A DNA stretch of 64,000 nucleotides, from positions 10,976,733-11,040,732 of the forward strand of contig NC_033629.1 of NCBI RefSeq assembly GCF_001540865.1, given 5' to 3'. The stretch's first letter is position 1, and the number at the start of each line of letters is the position of its first letter. Under the pieces are notes generated by a model that was not told where the DNA came from, made no database searches, and saw only the letters and a list, made by a program, of their open reading frames with translations. This DNA is from Ananas comosus (taxonomy: Eukaryota; Streptophyta; Magnoliopsida; Poales; Bromeliaceae). Below are positions 59,299 through 64,000 of this stretch, piece after piece. The position numbers and the translations under genes were made by a program.

Positions 59299-60099
59299 AT
59301 GATGGATTCTTCTCATAGCGGGAAGAAAGACAAACCTGGAGGAGGGGAGGACGGCGGTCATCAGCGGGCGATAATGCCGAAGCCGGAGGCAGCGGCGATG
59401 GGGTTGGCGGCGGTGCCGAAAGCTGAGCCGATGGAGGTGATGGGAACGAACATTCAGATGATGCGGGGGGCTGGGGCTGGGGCTGGGGCTGGGGCGGCAG
59501 CGGGGAGGACGAAGGACAGGCACACGAAGGTGGAGGGGAGGGGGCGGAGGATACGGATGCCGGCGGCGTGCGCGGCGCGGATATTCCAGCTGACGCGGGA
59601 GCTGGGGCACAAGTCGGACGGGGAGACCATCCGCTGGCTGCTCCACCACGCCGAGCCCGCCATCGTCGCCGCCACCGGCACCGGCACCGTCCCCGCCATC
59701 GCCACCACCTCCGTCGACGGCGCCCTCAAGTTCCCCACCCACGCCCCCTCCCCCTCCCCCTCCCCTTCCTCCTCCGCCGCCGGGGACAAGAGGAGGAAGC
59801 TGCAGCCATCTAGGGTTTCCGGGATCGGCGCCGCCGCGGGGTACTACACGATACACGACCCGCTCCTCCCGGGCGGAGGAGCGATATCGATCTCCGCGGG
59901 GCTCGCGCCCATCCTCGCCGGCGCCGGCGCGGGGTGGGTGATCCCGCCGGGCGCCCTGTGGATGATCCCGCCGCCGCACGCCGTCGCCGCCGCCGCCGCC
60001 GCCGCCGCGGCCCCTGGGCCGTCGACCCTGTGGGCGCTGCCCCCGGGCTCGCAGATCGTAAACTTCGCGGCGGCGGAGCCCAAATCGCCCAAATCGCCC

Positions 60100-60131
<32 letters not shown>

Positions 60132-60246
60132 GGAGCTCCAGCTAATGGCGGAGCCCGCAAAGGATCGTCGCAAGGGAGAAGATGAGGAGGAGAAAGAGGA
60201 GGAGGAGGAGGAGGAGGAAGAGGAAGAGAGCGGGGCCGAAGAGTAG
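59299..60246 (+). CDS. Class I (PCF-type) TCP transcription factor, TCP9/TCP19-like, 315 aa, single exon
   Basis: The TCP domain spans about residues 71-130: [18 protein letters not shown] (basic part with the short class I spacing), then helix 1 [18 protein letters not shown], loop and helix 2 [19 protein letters not shown]. It ends in [20 protein letters not shown], the extension I associate with the TCP9/TCP19 branch. TCP proteins are plant nuclear factors that bind GGNCCCAC-type sites as dimers and regulate growth. Other features: Gly/Ala repeat (57-69), candidate NLS KRRK (164-167), Ala tract (228-238), Gln tract of nine (269-277) and a Glu-rich tail (294-310). No frame damage is seen. 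Two adjacent ATGs exist (59299 and 59302); the second has G at +4. The intronless structure is typical for the family. Subclade assignment is by memory of motifs and less certain than the class. Confidence 0.93.
60103..60240 (+). repeat. Coding trinucleotide repeats in the TCP 3' end
   Basis: CAG repeats (about 60103-60129) encode the Gln tract and GAG/GAA repeats (about 60184-60230) the acidic tail; GCC repeats at 59989-60010 encode the Ala tract. These are likely length-polymorphic sites in the coding region. Confidence 0.8.
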
Positions 60247-61284
60247 GTATGGCTTCGTCTCCTCCTCCCCGATCGTTTTCCTATTCTCGTTCGTTTTTAA
60301 CATTATTAATATTTCTTTTTTAAAATTTTAAGGTAGATATATTATTAGGCTTGGGGATATTTCATGTGCGTTTTCCACGTAACATTTTTAGAGTTAACTT
60401 GGCTAGTTTTCTTCCAAGTAGAGTTGTTGTTCTTCATCGATGAAATGAAATCTCGCCATTGTTATCCGGTCCTATCTTCTCTCTTTCTTCTTTCTCATCT
60501 TACGCACACGTGACAAATTTCAAGTTGACACTGAGCCATATATATATTTTTTTTTAATTTTAAGTTAATATTTATTTAAAAACCAGGAATTTTTATTAAA
60601 CTTAACTGTTTTATTAGCTGTCAATTATTAACAGTTGGTAACTTTATAATTCACTGCTTTAGAACAATATTTAAAATTCACTAAATTGATTAATAATCTT
60701 GTCAAATTTAGTAAGCTTACGTTACTTTGTTGCGAGTAAAATTGAATAAATTAACTGTTAATAGCTTATCGAGTTAGTTAACTATAAAAACCCAGTGTGA
60801 AAAAACAGAAGTTCTAGGGATGTCAATAAGAAAGGAAAAGAAATTACAAAATCTGTATAAATTTAAGTCGTTAACCGGAAAGAACTTTCAGTTTTCATAA
60901 ATAGAGTTCCAAACTCAAGAAAAAAAATCAATTTAATTTATTAATTATACAAATATATTGCGTACATAATTTTATAAGACTTCAAACAATATTTCTTTAG
61001 TTTTAATAATTAATTACAAGAATAAAAGAATATGATAAATACATGTTTAATTTTTGCGCTCTTTTTATGTCGAAATGAAAAAAAAAAAAAAATCTTTGTA
61101 CATTTTTTATGTTTTATAAGATTGTATAAGTTGGTTCAATTGAAGAAGGATTCAATCGATCTTTTTTGATAAAAGTTAGAAGGATTTGTTTGCAAAACAG
61201 CTAACATTGAGGGACCCTCGTACATTTTTACCTCACTACTTCTACTTCTACTGGATAATTAAAAGAGAATGTTACATAAAAGAA

Positions 61285-61318
<34 letters not shown>

Positions 61319-61339
61319 GAGGTAATTGTTTTTGAGTTG
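60247..61339 (+). other. 3' flank of the TCP gene and intergenic DNA
   Basis: Probable 3' UTR, then AT-rich sequence. An AAT microsatellite lies at about 61285-61319. No gene is seen. Confidence 0.5.
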
Positions 61340-61620
61340 TGTGGGGTTAGGTTTGGTATGCGGTGGTCCCCACGGTGCACCGCTTCGTGGACGGTGCGCG
61401 GTTGTGGGCCCCGAGGTCCACCAGAGGGCCACCACCTGCCCCGTCATGTGATGCTGTTGGGGCGCGGGGGGCCCATGTGGGAGTGGGAGTGGGAGTGGGA
61501 GTGGGCCTGGCCTTGTGGGTCCCTCTCTTTCTAGGGACGACACGTGGTGGTCCCACCGCCCACTTGTAGGGTCCACAGTTTCCTGGTCTACCACGTCATC
61601 AGTGCGCCGAACCAATCAAC
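61340..61620. other. GC-rich island with G-box and TCP-site-like motifs downstream of TCP
   Basis: GGTGGTCCCCACGG (61362-61375), GTGGGCCCC (61404-61412), GTGGGTCCC (61515-61523), GACACGTGGTGGTCCCACC (61538-61556), plus a hexanucleotide minisatellite (GGGAGT)4 at 61478-61502. The frames are compositional. A regulatory role is inferred only from motifs. Confidence 0.45.
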
Positions 61621-62680
61621 TGCGGTTCTTTTGAATAGTGTTATATATATATATATATATATATGTTGGATAGTTTTGGCGTTAACCCCAAAAATTTGAA
61701 CGGCTAGAATTACATAATTAATTTAACTTAAAATATTCCGACAGTATTCACGAATCTCGATTGTGGCATGGCCTAATCAGTCTTACGCCACGTCGAATGG
61801 GATTCAGCCCAATCCGACCTATTATCATTTCGAGTATAGTTTAATCTAACCTCTCAAATGGGGTCATAAGATAAAATAATGATTTATGTAAACCAATAAT
61901 ATATTTTAAATTAATCATATTAGATAGAAAATACAGATAGATCCAGGTTGGTAGAGTTATCATCTTTGAGCGGTCTCAAATGGGGCTTTAAGTGGGAACG
62001 AGAAATATAAAAAAAAGTATAACTCGTCCAAAAAAAAAAATTTATTAAAACTTGTTTTCCCCATCTATCCAGAATAAAGTGATAACCAGGAAACAAAAAT
62101 AGAATAAAAATTAATCCACTCTGAATCAAGCCCACCTGATTAAAAAATAGGGCGAGAAATTGAGGACCCTACTGCCTCCCATTTTATGCTGTTTGCATCT
62201 CTAATATTGAATCATATAAAATAGCAAAAACTTTAATGAATGGTTATATAATAATTTTTATATTAAAATACTAATTGTTTAAAAAAAATTATTTTTGCAC
62301 TTGTATACCATGTCAAGATTTTCTATTTGATACATAATGCATAATCTAATTGGTAACATTTTGAAGATTTATATATCAAAATTTACAGGTTTTGTACACT
62401 AATTTTTTATAGAATTTAATCCTAAGGTGATAGATTAACAAAGTACATGGTATTTTAATTATAGCCTTTTTTAATTTTGTAAATAATATCTGTAAAATTA
62501 AATTACAATTTAAAAATATTGATTGTTAATATATATATTTGATGTGGTGCACAAATTATATTTGTACATCTGGTATGGGCAATAATTTATCGATTACTAG
62601 ACAAATGGCCCGGTCTACTAGACCCGTTGTAGGTATATATTATAATATTATTATAAAGTATTATAAATACATTATCTTGC
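61621..62680. other. Intergenic, no gene seen
   Basis: AT-rich; TA microsatellite at about 61643-61663. 61960-62160 (GGTCTCAAATGGGGCTTTAA and similar) looks like decayed repeat sequence. No supported gene. Confidence 0.5.
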
Positions 62681-62870
62681 CGAGTTGGGGCCCATGGAAT
62701 GGGACACGTGTCGCGTGCTGGGTGGTGTTAGGGGGAGTGTGGTGGTGGTGGACCAGGTCCACTGCTCTTCGTTGACGTGGCGCGGGATGGGGTGGTTGAC
62801 GTGGTGGATAAAGGATATACCATCGCACAATTCGCCTCACGTGGGTCCCACGTGTTCTCCGATGTAACGA
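62681..62870. other. GC-rich island with a composite G-box/TCP-site palindrome
   Basis: Motifs in order: TTGGGGCCCATGG (62685-62697), GACACGTGTC (62703-62712), TGACGTGGC, TGACGTGG, and CACGTGGGTCCCACGTG (62838-62854), which overlaps two G-boxes with GTGGGTCCCAC, the palindromic class I TCP consensus. A TATAAA-like GATAAAGGATATACC lies at 62806-62820. It could be the promoter of a gene beyond or opposite; no such gene is visible in the window. Confidence 0.45.
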
Positions 62871-63027
62871 TTCTTTTTTTTTTTTCTTTTCTTTTTTTTT
62901 TTTTGAAAAATGTAGACTTTGTTTATACATAGGAAGAATTTTTTTTTATTCATTTTTTTTCTTTTTTTCTTTTTTTTTTTGAGAAATGTAGACTTTGTTT
63001 ATATATATACGAAGGATTCTTTTTTGG
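62871..63027. other. T-rich low-complexity sequence with a direct duplication
   Basis: GAAAAATGTAGACTTTGTTTATA and its neighbour (GAGAAATGTAGACTTTGTTT) occur twice, about 75 bp apart, within T-rich runs. Confidence 0.5.
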
Positions 63028-63392
63028 GAAAACTTCAAAAACCTCCCTTGTAGTTTCGTAGTTTCTCACTTTGCCTCCTTATGATTCCTCTTATGATTTA
63101 AAATGTATCAATTTGCTTCCTGTGGTTTCTTTTTTCCCTTTTTCTTATCAATTTTATTATTTTTTTTCTTAAATCAGTGATAAAGGTAAAATTAAAGGGT
63201 ACTAAAGTAAATATTTGATAAATCTAGATAGGTATCTGAAGTTTTTTGTATATAACTTAATAAAATATTAACGAAAAAGCTACCAAAAAAATAAAAACGA
63301 AATCACATGGGGGCAATTTGATACATTTTAAACTACAGTGGGGCAAAGTGAGAAACTACGAAACCACAGGGAGTTTTTTTTTGAAGTTTTTC
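63028..63392. mobile_element. 358-bp-family MITE, copy 4
   Basis: Arms GGGAAAACTTCAAAAACCTC and, reverse-complemented, GGAAAAACTTCAAAAAAAAA, then TTTCGTAGTTTCTCACTTTG mirrored by CAAAGTGAGAAACTACGAAA. Flanking T-rich nonamers are consistent with, but do not prove, a 9-bp duplication. Confidence 0.65.
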
Positions 63393-64000
63393 CTTTTTTT
63401 TTTCTATCTCGTGGCTCATATTTGTTTGCCTATTTTATTTTATTTTTTTTTAAGAAAATATGTATATTTAAGAGTGTAAGATTTATATCTTCAAATGTGA
63501 TGTACAAATAGTATTATTTTGTAAAAACTGACCGTCTCTAACGTAAGTGTCAAAAAATTTAATGATTAGTATTCGAAGTTCTAATTTTGAACTTTATAAT
63601 TAATTTATATTTTTAGCTAAGTTTATTTTTTAAAAAACAAAAAAATAAGCTTGACTAGGAGATTGGACATTAGTGGTGCTTGTTATTCCAAAATTTAGGG
63701 CCCACGCACTATCCCCACCTTACAGGTGGAATTATTTATAGGCGTGCTAATCACAATCCAAGTCCCAACCAAAGTTCCTGACGACAAAGAGGCTATTAAA
63801 GCCTACCGCAAGTTGGTATTGAAACCCATCTAAGGTTTCATCTGTGATTGCAAAAAAATTGTGTTATGTGCGGTAAAATAGTACGATAAAAAAATATTTT
63901 ATTTATTTTTGTATGTAATATTGCATTTCGTATATCGCAAAGAGTCAGTTACGATATATTTTTTTACAGTCCCACCGAAGAACATAGAAATATATTCCTA
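63393..64000. other. Intergenic with a degenerate SINE copy; no gene seen
   Basis: 63530-63660 keeps the order of the SINE family (TGACCGTCTCTAACGTAAGT, ATTCGAAGTTC, AGCTAAGTTTATTTTT). After that there is only AT-rich sequence and one GGGCCCACGC motif at about 63698. Confidence 0.45.

Noticed and set aside
59050..59979. Long minus-strand open frame overlapping the TCP gene
   Set aside because: It is an Arg/Pro/Gly-rich shadow of the GC-rich TCP coding sequence; the plus frame carries the intact TCP domain.

Overview
This window reads as nuclear DNA of a flowering plant. It is strongly AT-rich, has spliced genes with long repeat-filled introns, and carries many small non-autonomous transposons. 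Two features suggest a monocot: the GC-rich first exon of the ABC transporter and the very GC-rich single-exon TCP gene. A commelinid such as pineapple is my guess; the sequence does not prove a species. I found only two intact protein-coding genes: a 16-exon half-size ABC transporter orthologous to ABCB28 (25306-40018, +, 704 aa) and a class I TCP transcription factor (59299-60246, +, 315 aa).

Left part (1-24.8 kb): a subtilase graveyard. Copy A (2105-3893, +) is cut by an LTR-like sequence that begins an array of 774-bp units: 18 complete units plus a partial one, essentially identical, ending at a single N at 18231. A diverged copy of the same LTR lies at 18700-19384. Copy B (21327-22953, +) and copy C (22958-23702, -) are convergent and form a long inverted repeat. 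All three copies are broken by stops, frameshifts or deletions. The DNA upstream of A and B is a segmental duplication. It also contains a block matching the exon 1/intron 1 junction of ABCB28. A 580-bp foldback element with seven near-palindromes separates the subtilases from ABCB28.

Middle (25.3-40.0 kb): ABCB28. All 16 exons join in frame. One intron is of the GC-AG type and one exon is only 24 nt. The introns hold a nested pair of TIR elements, a SINE, a MITE and several small tandem duplications.

Right part (40-64 kb): mostly intergenic DNA packed with small elements, several of them defined by target-site duplications. They include a tRNA-derived SINE family, a 358-bp MITE family with 9-bp duplications, a second 9-bp-duplication MITE, a 153-bp solo LTR with a 5-bp duplication, hAT-like and PIF/Harbinger-like MITEs, and a 2-kb foldback element. 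A cluster of TIR elements sits in TA microsatellites. Short GC-rich islands carry G-boxes and GGNCCCAC-type (TCP-site-like) motifs; several lie near the TCP gene, which suggests but does not prove a regulatory link.

I saw no rRNA, tRNA, CRISPR, viral or bacterial genes. The repeat calls rest on reading by eye; family names are by structural hallmark (TSD length, TIR), not by database match.
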